From assembly GCA_000711775.1 (NCBI GenBank), contig ARYC01017584.1, positions 21,069-85,068 on the forward strand: a DNA stretch of 64,000 nt, given 5' to 3'. The stretch is from Oxytricha trifallax. Lineage: Eukaryota; Ciliophora; Spirotrichea; Sporadotrichida; Oxytrichidae. A model generated the notes under the pieces. It saw nothing but the letters and a program-made list of their open reading frames with translations. It searched no databases and had not been told where the DNA came from. A program made the translations under genes and the position numbers. Positions 32,022 to 42,900 of the stretch are shown here, piece by piece. The first letter of the stretch is position 1. The number at the start of each line of letters is the position of its first letter.

Positions 32022-34303
32022 TCATTACATTCTCTTGAACATATTTATCTGACCTCTTTAAGGTGAAGGAACTGGTATAGGTTTAATAGGATTGCTTGAT
32101 CTTTAATTTAAGTTATTACTATTAGTTAATGGCAGGAACTCTATATTGACTACTCCTCCAGCTATGTTTGATCCTTATAAGTCATTATTTATTAGAGGAT
32201 AGTGGCCGTATGATGAACTTGCTCTTTGCTAATTAAAAGGATTGTTGTTATTCATGTGATTAACCAATATATATTATTCATAAAATAGAGCAAAAATGAT
32301 TACAGTTTAAATACCATCATAAAAAGCTTAAACTTTTTTTATAAATTATTTTTTTATTAAGGCCTGGCTTGAAGGACTTCTATTTAACTTATGACTTACC
32401 GAATGCTCGTTTCTTTTCTTCTTCATCTTTAATCTATTCATGCATCATTTAAATTAAACTACCAGGCTTTTACTAAGAATTTTAGGCATCTAGGGTTTCA
32501 TGAAAAGTGGCTGGCTTAGATAACTTTCTTTTCTGATTTTAGGAGGAGATATGATTTTGATACTAAACTGATTTTAATTCTTGGTATTGAGAAGATTGGG
32601 ATTGGAATTATTGGTTTACTAAGGTGTATCTATTACTAGCTGATTTTATGTCTTTATAATAAAGGAAAATAATGTTACGAGAATAGAAAAAACTCCCTTA
32701 AATATTAATTGCAAAATTCTTAATATAATAGCAAAAATGTAGTTATAACCTCTACTCTTTGATTTTTAATTTTTGAGAGTACATCCTTTGGTTAAGAATT
32801 TTTAGCTTGAATTGATTTATTTTCCTCTATCTCAGGGAGTCTATGATAAGTAGTTTTTTATAAATGATTACACAAATCTTTATTAAAAATTTAAAATTAC
32901 ATATTTGCTATGAGCTTAAGACATTATGAATTATCTTTTTTATTAAGAAGCAGCTATTTAATTTTAATATATAAACTTAATTTCTAGCTGTTGATGTGAT
33001 AGCTTTCTTCATTTTTTAACTCTTGATCAAAGAAGAGCTGCTTCCTACTCCCTAGTCTTTTTGAGAATTTTCATCATCAGATGACATAAAATCACTGAAA
33101 TTTCCTGAAATATTCATTCTTAGCTCCATGGGGGAGGATGGTGACAAACTTGCAGAGCGGTTGTCCCCTGAGGCACTGTGACCGTGGTGGCCACTCCCTG
33201 ATGATAAAGTCTTCTTGCGGCGTTTATCTGGAACCATTAGAAGCTAGCTGTTCTCATTCATTAATTAATCATAGATTATTTTTTAAAAAATACTTATCAT
33301 CGTTAATTTAAAAAACCAAATAATTTAATGGTGGCTAAATTAAAAAATTAAAATTTTAAGATTAATGGTACTCTTTCTAGCATTTTGATTAAAATTGCTC
33401 TAAGTATTATTCTTTTGAGATCTCTTAGAACTTCTATCAGATTTCTAGTTTAATTCATCTCCTGCCTAACTTTGTGATAAAAAAAAACATTTATATCTTC
33501 CAATAAATTATTATTTTAGTACTTTTTTTGCTAATTTAAAGTACAAATAAATCATTTACAATATCAATGCAACTTTTCTTGCCTTTCATATGAATTCAAT
33601 TTTTCCTAAGAAATTCCCTCACATCAGGTGACAGACCTTCTTAATTTCTCAAATCAAAGTTTATTTAGTCATGCGTAGAATTTCCAGGATTTTGACTATA
33701 GCTGGAAACTTTATTACTATTGCTTCCTCCACTAGGTCGAAGTTCATCTCCATATTCATGAATTTATACTAAATTAAGCAATAAAATTATAGTAAAGTTA
33801 ATTTAAACCCTAAGGTATTCTATTCTTATTAATAAAATCATATATTTGTAACAAACATCCTAACTAAAATAATTAGTGTAACAAACATTTTAATTAATTA
33901 GTATCTATGAATTTCTTCTTTAATTCCCTTGATATTTTAGTGTTGTTTCTATAGTAGCTTAATTGCTCTGTCTTACTCTCTCTGAGCAAGTGAGCTAGTT
34001 TTTTATACATCAATCTTTGGCACAGTGATTCTACGCTACAAACTGCTTTTTTATTTCTTTGATGGTGTGGAACCTTCTACTGTTTATACAAATACCCGTT
34101 AATTAGTATTTAATTTGATATAATAATCAATAAATACTTTAAATAGCTTCTACGGTGTTATCCTGCGTCCTAAGTTTATACATATACTTGACATCAATTA
34201 ATGATTTATAGGGATTGTTATTTCCACCAGAATTATTCCTAGAATTTAACTATTAAGCATGATTTAGTTTGTTTACTGAGAGGAAGAACAACACTGATTA
34301 CAT
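32022..34303 (-). CDS. Ser/Gln-rich protein, unknown (possibly two genes)
   Basis: ATG 34303, TGA 32024-32022. The first half reads NSGGNNNPYKSLIDV, EGSTPSKKQKSSLQRR, KTSSLAQREQDRAIKLLQKQ, EYGDELRPSGGSNSN, DLRNQEGLSPD; the second half MVPDKRRKKTLSSGSGHHGH, SPSSPMELRMNISGNFSDF, ARLPEIEENKSIQAKN, TFHETLDAQNSQQKPGSLIQ, DEEEKKRASSSYGHYP, PVPSPQRGQINMFKRM. Four IESs are clear. The junction around 33240-33620 has two possible solutions (pointer GATG or TTAGG), and ATG 33237 (MVPDK..) could start a separate gene. Disordered, basic; no domain recognised. Confidence 0.55.
32225..32408. other. IES, 184 bp, pointer TGCTC
   Basis: TGCTC at 32220-32224 and 32404-32408; the join gives ..DEEEKKRASSSYGHYP... 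Confidence 0.75.
32844..32986. other. IES, 143 bp, pointer TCTA
   Basis: TCTA at 32840-32843 and 32983-32986; the join gives ..AITSTARLPEIEENKS... Confidence 0.68.
33766..33914. other. IES, 149 bp, pointer ATGAATTT, with doubled TGTAACAAACAT
   Basis: ATGAATTT at 33758-33765 and 33907-33914; the join gives ..IKEEIHEYGDELRPS... Two copies of TGTAACAAACAT (33847-33858, 33878-33889) are the reverse complement of the pair in the NEMF IES at 6697-6804. Confidence 0.88.
34081..34153. other. IES, 73 bp, pointer CTTCTAC
   Basis: CTTCTAC at 34074-34080 and 34147-34153; the join gives ..TQDNTVEGSTPSKKQ... Confidence 0.88.
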
Positions 34304-34807
34304 CTATACAATTAGAGTTAATTAGATTTTGATTATATTCAAAAGAGAGAAAATAAATATTAATATAACTTGTTTAATGTTCTTAAAAAATTAGTTTTAT
34401 TTGACTTAAATGCCTTAATAAATTTTTTAATTAAAGTTAAAATAAATTTCAGCAAATTCTGAAGAAAAAATTATGCACATAATAACATTATATAAAAAAA
34501 TCCTAAGAGTTTTATTATCTTGTTTCTATTATATTTGAATATGTTTTAGTCATGATTGCCTAACAATTAAATTAAACAAAAGTAAATTTCAAAAATTTAA
34601 AGAATACAATTTGATGTAAATTAAATTATAATCTATAAATTAAACTTTTGAAAGGCATTATTAACAGTTAATACTAAAACAAGTTTAAACATTTATACTT
34701 AAGTCATTAAAGAGTTTCATCCAAGCTCTTAATTGAAGAGCTTTTTCTTATTTTTTATTATAATTTAGGAATCATAAGAAGGGACTAGTCATATATATTT
34801 TATTGAA
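34304..34807. other. Intergenic, AT-rich
   Basis: About 500 bp between two minus-strand genes. A short perfect-looking hairpin (CAAGCTCTTAATTGAAGAGCTTTTTC) near 34730 might mark a 3' end; otherwise nothing seen. Confidence 0.4.
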
Positions 34808-36696
34808 TCATTAAAAATTTGGGGAAAAAAACATTTTTAAAAGATCATAATGTAACATAGATACTTTCTAGCCAGATTTCTAGCTTGATGCAGCTATACT
34901 ACTAGTAGTGGGATTAATATTAATGCTTAGTTAATTTGGTAAGCCACTGGACATAAAATTAATGAGTTAACTCTCTAATTGATCTTGCTAGCTCTTGAGT
35001 ATATTTATCTCTGATTCATATTTCACTTTCTGAATTTGCTATAAAAAATGAAAAATTTACTCAATATATGAAACTTACAATTTCGTCATAATACACTCTC
35101 ATGTCTCTGTCTTTCTTCATGACTTATTCTTTCAAAAAGTCAACTTACTAGCTTAAAATGTAGTTTTAATTCTGTAAATCTTCCTCTTTAGATGGTTGTA
35201 GAAATGGATCATTGTGAAACCTTCCTGACTCAAAAGATACATTGTTGTTTTGATGATCTCTGAAAGTTGAAAGCTAATGAATAATGCTGTTTTACTACCG
35301 TTTAAATGAAGTTTATATGTTCACCTAGATTTCTTGATCCTTGGCTTTGAAAGTATCTCTAGTTTGAATGCCAACTTCATGCTTGAATTGATGCTTGCCA
35401 GAAAGCTTCAAATAATTTCTAGAGGATCTATTAGAATCATTGGAAACTGAGTTGTTATGCGCATCCCTTAGTCTGTCTATGTTATGAATTAAGTAATCTT
35501 CCCCTTTGTCCTCTGCATCTGGTTCTTAATACTGCTTCGAATCTATTCTATCTGTCTTCTATCCATGCACATCATCAAGCAGACTGCTGTTAATTCTGTT
35601 TGCTAAGAATTACTCTATGTGATTTAAACTGCCACTTTCCATGCTATTCTTACTAGTTAAACGTTTTGGAGAATGGAAGACCTAGATTCTACCTGAAGAT
35701 TATTTTCGATTTTGCAGTTACAAGATTTTTTCATTTGCGACCTAAAGCTTTAATTCTAGTTCCTTGATATATTCACTCTGGCTCATATTAGCTGCTGAAG
35801 TGGGAGGCTAACTCTATTTAAACTAGTTAAAATAAGTGCCAGATGAACCGGCTGAAGATAGTGGGTGTACAGTGAGTATATTATTAATGCGACTTTTATC
35901 TTTAGAAGTTATCTCAGATTGGTTCATACCAAAACCAGTAGTTTGAGTGTGATTCATGAATGGTTCAGCTCTGGTTTTAAATTTAACGTCATAAGGGGAG
36001 AATTGGAGGTTTGAGCTGTTATAATCATATTTTTTGTTCATTTAATGTTTAGTGATTGATGCCCCTGACATAGGCTCAATTGGATCTTTGTTATAGTTTG
36101 TTTAAATTTGAGATGCTTTTCTATTTGCAAATGTATTTTTCAAGTTTTCAATGTGAGACTTCAGTTCTTGAGAAGCTACAGCAATTTATAATAATTTTTA
36201 ACTTACACTCTAGTTTTTGTTGCCCACGAGTATGTTAACGTTTCTTTCCTCTATGCTTATACTTTAACTCTTCTTACACCAGCTAGTTTAGAACTATTTG
36301 ATTTGCAGAGTTATCATCAATTTGATAAGGTGAATAGACTCTAGAAAACATTTTAACTTAAGCATTATCTTACAGCTAATTAAGTTGACCCAAAGATTTC
36401 ATCAGGATCTTTTTGCTTCTCTAATCAAGCATAAAATTTTATTTCCCATTAGCCATTTCTTAGTCAGACTCCTTTTTTATAGGGGGTAAGCTATAATTTA
36501 TTTTAAATAATCATCAGCATATAAAATCTTACTTAATGTTGTCATTGTTCATGCATTAATTGCTTGCTTATTTGATGTTTGTGATACTATTCACATGATC
36601 TCCATCATGAGTTTAAGTCTAATTTGTTGTCAAATTAAACTATTCTTTATCTTCAGATGCTTAGTCTACTATCTCAAGCTGTGAAGTACTAATCAT
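34808..36696 (-). CDS. Coiled-coil protein, unknown; no IES
   Basis: ATG 36696, TGA 34810-34808. Four canonical introns (36491-36532, 36176-36206, 35274-35324, 35039-35078) are enough to read the gene; no IES is needed across 1.9 kb. The protein begins MISTSQLEIVDQASEDKEQF, has a Ser/Asn-rich middle (MNHTQTTGFGMNQSEITSKD) and coiled-coil stretches (SQSEYIKELELKLQVANEKI, NQNYILSQQVDFLKEQVMKK, YYDEIQIQKVKYESEINILK). No family recognised; a cytoskeletal or centriolar role is a guess from the coiled coils. Confidence 0.75.
35039..35078 (-). other. Intron, 40 bp
   Basis: GTAAGT ... TTATAG (minus strand); splicing gives ..VYYDEIQIQKVKYESE... Confidence 0.85.
35274..35324 (-). other. Intron, 51 bp
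   Basis: GTGAAC ... CATTAG (minus strand); splicing gives ..KAKDQEIQLSTFRDHQ... Confidence 0.7.
36176..36206 (-). other. Intron, 31 bp
   Basis: GTAAGT ... CTGTAG (minus strand); splicing gives ..RGQQKLESSQELKSHIE... Confidence 0.85.
36491..36532 (-). other. Intron, 42 bp
   Basis: GTAAGA ... TTATAG (minus strand); splicing gives ..NNDNINLPPIKKESD... Confidence 0.82.
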
Positions 36697-36699
36697 GTT

Positions 36700-37092
36700 G
36701 ATTTTTTATTTCAATTTCGTTAGTTTTTAAGTGTTTTAGAAGTTCTTGAGGTTTTATTGGCTTGATAAATCTGTGGCTTTGAGTTTTAATTATGAAGCAA
36801 TCTGTTATTAAGTCTTGTATAAAAAATCTAAATTACTTTTTATTTAAATAAGATGCTGTATTTACTATTATTTTTTTAAATAAATTTAATACAATAGTCT
36901 TGTTAAAATCAGATAAATTAGGCATTGAAGAATCATCATTTATAAGCTGAGATTTATTAATAATCTTCGTTAACAATTGCATCTAACTTTTGTCTTAATG
37001 CATTATATTTTTCTGATTTTTACTAGAATTAGGACTGTTTTATTAAGTGTACGATTAAAGAATTTAATTTCTGTATCTTTTACCAGGATTTG
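36700..37092 (-). CDS. Coding-like segment upstream of the coiled-coil gene
   Basis: A TGA-free minus-strand frame of about 390 bp begins right after an intron-like acceptor (TTTTATAG ending at 37093). It reads ANPGKRYRNQILQSYTQQNS.., INDDSSMPNLSDFNKT, SHRFIKPIKPQELLKHLKTN. It ends in a different frame from the ATG at 36696. It may be upstream exon/MDS material of the same gene or a separate partial gene; no upstream exon was found before the palindrome. Confidence 0.4.
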
Positions 37093-37391
37093 CTATAAAA
37101 TATTATAAAAACGATTAAATTAAAATAAGTCAAATTATTCTTTATTTTAAATGAATACTTGAATTTGTAATGAGCTTAATATAAAATACTCAATAAATAT
37201 AATTAATAAAAAATATCTTAAATAAACAAATTTAATTGCTATGTTTGTACTTTTGTTATTTCCCTAACTCAATAACCTTGAATCGCTAATAATATTATTA
37301 TTTAATAAAATACTATATATATATATATAGCTACTATTTTTCGACTATAACTATGATTTATTCATATTACGAACTGAAAAGTCATTTGCAT

Positions 37392-38486
37392 TATTGTTAA
37401 AGTATAATTGAATTGGGAAAATTGCAAAAATAAAATGTAAATTTAAATATACATTACTATAACAGCCTCTAATTACATATACATCTAATCGTAATTTGAT
37501 TTAGTTTAAATTTAATTTTAAACTGATTGTACAGTTATACATTGTACAGTTTTGATTTTTTAAAGTTTTAAATATTAGGGCGTAACAATTAATTATACAA
37601 ATTATACATTGTACATTGTACAGTTCTTATTTTTTTAGTTTTTAAATTGTACAATTAGAGCAGTAGATTAGCTTATTATTAATTTATTATTTATAATCAA
37701 AAGTTAATGGAACTGGTGACTGTATTCTCTGCAGCGCTAAGTCTATTAGAAAACAACGACCCCTCTGTATATTCATCACCATTCGTTCAATCAATCACTC
37801 AAGGTCTTGCTGAATGGTGCCTTACCCTCAAATGATATGAAAATAAATGCCGCCCAATACTGAGGTATGACTGATGAAATCGAAGATCTTGGCGGCGAGA
37901 GAATTACACAGACTGGTGCTACTAAGAGAACTGCTAACAGTAGGCTTCAGTCTAGTGCACTGGATTCAATTCATTCATTTACGTGTTCCACCACTCTTCA
38001 CAAGCTAGACTCGCTAATGCCCAGCAAATTCACAATGTTGATAGTGACGACTATGAATACATCTTGCACTCTCGTGGAGTCTATCTTGACAAATTTACTG
38101 CTGATATCTAGATGAATGGTCTTGCTGGAGAATTCCCACTTTCACATAACTCAAAGCGTTTTATCATCGTGAAGATTAATACCTTCCTTGAAAATTAATA
38201 ATATGCTAATCTACTGCTCTAATTGTACAATTTAAAAACTAAAAAAATAAGAACTGTACAATGTACAATGTATAATTTGTATAATTAATTGTTACGCCCT
38301 AATATTTAAAACTTTAAAAAATCAAAACTGTACAATGTATAAACTGTACAATCAGTTTAAAATTAAATTTAAACTAAATCAAATTACGATTAGATGTATA
38401 TGTAATTAGAGGCTGTTATAGTAATGTATATTTAAATTTACATTTTATTTTTGCAATTTTCCCAATTCAATTATACTTTAACAATA
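37392..38486. repeat. 1.1-kb palindromic element with unique core
   Basis: Arms of about 290 bp (37392-37684 and 38195-38486) are near-perfect reverse complements (TATTGTTAAAGTATAATTG.. at the ends; TGTACATTGTACAGTT-type blocks inside). The centre (37685-38194) is unique, clearly less AT-rich and coding-like. The arms look like a foldback transposon; the core may be cargo or macronuclear-destined segments. Confidence 0.85.
37685..38194 (+). CDS. Coding-like core inside the palindrome, unknown
   Basis: Plus-strand frames: ATG 37707 gives MELVTVFSAALSLLENNDPS.. SITQGLAEWCLTLK then TGA; a second frame gives MTDEIEDLGGERITQTGATK..; a third gives QARLANAQQIHNVDSDDYEY, ILHSRGVYLDKFTADIQMNG, FPLSHNSKRFIIVKINTF. 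Three frames in succession without in-frame TGA inside each block suggest one protein cut by short IESs or frameshifts. Composition is unlike the surrounding noncoding DNA. No family recognised. Confidence 0.45.
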
Positions 38487-39900
38487 TTGAGAATATTTAT
38501 ATCAATTTAGCTTTTGTTTTATATTTTAGTTTATTCACTGCTTTGGATATTCTATGGAGTCATAGGGTAGATTTTATTATGTAATTGTATATTTATATCA
38601 CTTTTATTATGAAACTGTTTTTAAAATATTGATATATTGATTTATTAATTTTTTTCTTTTTACAATTTCTTAATAATATTTAATCAGAAATATACCTAGT
38701 TTTAAAAGCTAAAAATTGATCTTGTAATTTTTGGAAATGAAATTTCAAAAAAACAAGGATATTAAGACTTTTCATATTAATTTGGTAATTGAATATAATA
38801 AATGATTTAACAACTATAAAAAGTCTTCCAATTATAAAATAAAATTTATATCACTGATAGTTGGTTGTTTATATTTATCTTTCTGTTTAAATTTTGAAAA
38901 TTCTTAGCCTGACAATATTTCGCTGTTTGCATATTTATTAAGACTCATCAAATCTGGACTAAGAATAATGTTATTATCTAAATTTCCCTTTGTTATATTG
39001 AAATTTTAATCTTATGATTCTTATTAGTTTGATTAAATAATTTTTAAAAACTTTAAAAATACTTAATATTTTTTAATTTAGGATATAAGATTATAAAATT
39101 TTTCATTATTTACTATTAAAGATGTTTTGAATTTAATTAATATGAGACAATGGCTAATGTATTTCAGCATATCCAAGTGAAAGATAAAAATAATCACATT
39201 TTAAGGAATTTAACTACAATGGTTTTATATAGCTTATAAGATATTTTTTATAGATTTTTTAAGTAAAAAGGATTTTTTTATATTTTACCCCTGAGATGAT
39301 GAATGTTAAATTTCTCAATGATTTGAACTTAAAGAAAAGATTTTATTTATTTAGTTCATGATTTCTGTACACTAATAAATTTATAACTATAAAATGTTAT
39401 TTTGATGATTTAAATTTATGAATATTTAGCTAGCTCATTTGATTGTTATTATCAATCCCTTGATCATTTTATATATTAATTTATTTATTATTTTATGTCG
39501 TTTTTATCAGTTAAGTTTTATTCATTTCTCGTTTATCGAATGATTTGGTATTTGGACTGGTGTTTTTGCTTTATTTTTGAGTGAGATTTGAGGCGGATTT
39601 CTTAGTTTTTTGTGACAATAATTTGGTTCCAGAGTTTCCAACTCCTATGATCGGATGGTAATTTAATTGCATTACTATCAAAATAATAATAATAATAATT
39701 TATTAATGTTCATATTATCATAATTATAATTAGATGTAAATTTTTAATCAATAATTCTATTTTTAATCATTGTATGTTATTTATGTTACTCAGAAAATAT
39801 AATAATGAAGTTTAATTGAATAATATCATATAGATACAGTAAAATAGTGGAAATTTATAGTAATATAATTGAAAATTAAATTAAAATTTTCTTGCTTAAG
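38487..39900. other. Long AT-rich noncoding stretch
   Basis: 1.4 kb with no coding frame, RNA gene or repeat recognised; a short ATA/ATT microsatellite lies near 39690. Confidence 0.5.
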
Positions 39901-42900
39901 TCACATAATATTTTCTAATTAACTCATTAGTTATTTTTGCTGTAAAATGAATTCATCCATTTAGTACTCTTAGTCATTTTCGTAGTCTTGTTCTTAAGCA
40001 TTTTGATTTTTCTATGTACTCTATTTTAAAAGGTTGTAAAATTAAATATTATAGTATCATAAAATTCTATTTTGGTTAATAAATTTAACACATTTATTAA
40101 CTTCCCTTATATTTTAATTAACCCAATTGTTGATTAGTTTCCATTGAGTTAATAGGTATAAAATCGTCCTAGTAATTCTCATTTTAGTCAAAATTCAATC
40201 CACTATTATTCCCTAAAGTAATTCCAGATGATAAAATTTGATTATTTATATCGTTATTTTGTTGACTTACACTTTTTGAGTCTAAATCTATGATGTTTTA
40301 CTTCATTCTTGTTTTATTTTGATATGCACCAACACTCTTATTTGAATCTTTTCTGTTTTTAAAAAAAACACATAAAAATATAATAAAATTGAATTTCAAA
40401 GTAAATTCTTCATCGAATCATGCTTACGAATGTTTATTAATGTTTTATAATATTTATTTCTGTTGATGGGGTTAAATGCTTATATATTATTGTTTTCTAC
40501 AGCAAAACTGTGATTAGATTATTAGTCATTTAATGATTCAATATTATTATTATTTTAAACTTTTATCAATCTTTTATCGCTTTAGTTTTTACTTATAGCC
40601 TGTTCTAATTATTTATGTCTCTTGCTCGCGTTTTTAACTTGTTACTATTATAAACTTTACCCATTATTATTGTTAAAATTGAATGAAAAATTGCAAAAGA
40701 CATAAGAATGCTTCTTAAAATAGATTAAAAAAATTTAGAAATTTTGATACTTAAGGATATTAAAAGACTGATTTATAGAATCGTGGTTAGATTTGGTTGG
40801 AGTCAAAGATTACAAAGTAGTATCAATCTAAGCAAGGTGACCATAGGGATTTTGTAAGCTTGATAGATCTGTGGCAAAATTAGATTAACTTTAGACATTC
40901 GAATTGTTTTAATTGTACTATTGCTGCATATAGTTTGGATTATTATTGTGTAGTCTTTAACCTGTAGGATCTTTAAAAATAGTGTGAAAATTAGTGATAT
41001 TAAGCAAAATTCAATTTCAATAAAATATTTTTCGTTTTTAGGAGCTATACCATTACCGGACCTTAAATTAGTAGATTTATAGCTATTTCTCTTCCCAGTA
41101 CTTTTAACTTGAGGTGGCTTACCCTATGATTAAGTATTGCTGCTATTCCCTAAAACCGAATTATTATTTGGATTTGATATTGGTGGGAGAACAAATTAAG
41201 AATTCTGCTACTGCTAAAATTCTTAAATTGCTTAGTTTTGTTGTTCAACTTAATCTAAGAGCGATGTTTTAGATTCGTTCTGATTTAACAAGTTGCTCAA
41301 ATTGTTGTTCAGTTAAGGGTTTCTGTTCTAATTCACATGATTTTTTAACTGACTTTTATTTTAAGCTTGAGATTGATACTAATTTGAATTTTAGTGATGA
41401 TGTGATTGTTCAATCACATTTTCTCTGATTTCATTAGTCTTCTCTAATCTTTTGATTTTTATCATTAACCTTTAAATGTCAGTGTCCTTCGCTATTTAAA
41501 ATTAAAACCAAAAATGATTATACTTACATTTCAATTATAGCTTGATTCCCTTGATCATTTCTTTTAGAACTTAGATTTCTTAATCTTTATTTAATAGCTT
41601 ATTTTCTTGCTCTTACAAATCTACCTGCTCCTATTTTTTTCTATTAGCTATTATGCCTTTTAATTCCTCTATCTATGAAAAAAATCTTTAAAAACTTAAA
41701 CTTTATGAGAATTTAATAAGTTTTTACCTATTTCTAGAGCTTAGCAATGTTTTCTTAGCACTTGGATATCTCATTATTCTTGCTTTACATTTTTTCTTCA
41801 ACTTTTTCAAGTTCCTCATAAAACTGCTTCAATTTACTCTCCAGAATTTCCTTCTCTTGCAGTGATTTTTTGAACTATTTCTCCAAACCTCGCTTTGATT
41901 CTTATTCCTTCTATATTGACAATTCATATTCTTTTTTCAGTTTAATTAGTTCTTCTTTCTTCTGTGATAACAAAGATTCGATTTGTGCTTTGAGATCTGT
42001 GATGGTTTATTCTGAAGTTTAGAGATTATCTTATAATAGTTGGTTTTCATGTCGTAGTTTTTTAAGCTGATCAGAGAGGTCTTCTTCTTTTCTGTTTAGC
42101 ATCTCTTCCAGGCTTTTGCATTTACAATAAATAGGGGGTAAGAAATTGACACTTAAAAACGATAAATTCACTAATCATTAGCAATGAATTATATTATTAT
42201 AGTCTAAAACATGTGAATCTTATCAGCCAGTGTGTTTTTATCAGTAACTACGAGATTAAATTCTTTCGAGATTTCTAGTATTTTGCTTTCAAGCTTAGCT
42301 TTCTCTTTTTCTAAGTCTTCGATTTAAGTTGTCTGATCAGTTAGCATTTACTCATCTATGCTGTTTATATCAAATTTAACAACTAGTAAGTCTTCTAAAC
42401 ATTAATTATGTGGCATATAAAATTGAGTTAATATATAAGATAAAAATACTAAAGGTAAATACTTTATAATTTTTGTGACAATTGAGTAGTTGATGGGGAA
42501 TAAGTCAATATTAAAATTTCATTAGTTTGTCACACCAAATGTGCTTTTAGATTTATTGACAATTTAAAAAAACATATTAAAATAGTTTATCTCTCTTTCT
42601 TATCTGTAAGCATCAAAATCAGCCTGCACTTAATCCAGAAGTTTCTTTTACTACAATTTTTCATTTGTATTATTTAACTTTTCCTGCTCACTTTATTTCA
42701 GCATAATCTCCATTTGCTAAGCCAATTGCTCTATTTCTTCCTATTTTTGTTGCCTTATATTCAAGATTTAAGAACTCATGTCATCTATGTAAATGTCTTT
42801 GTCTTCTAATTGCTTCTTCAATTACTCTACTTCATTTTTTATATATAAGAAAAATGTTTATTTTTATGGGTTTTATTGCTAAAAAGTACTCTAAATTACT

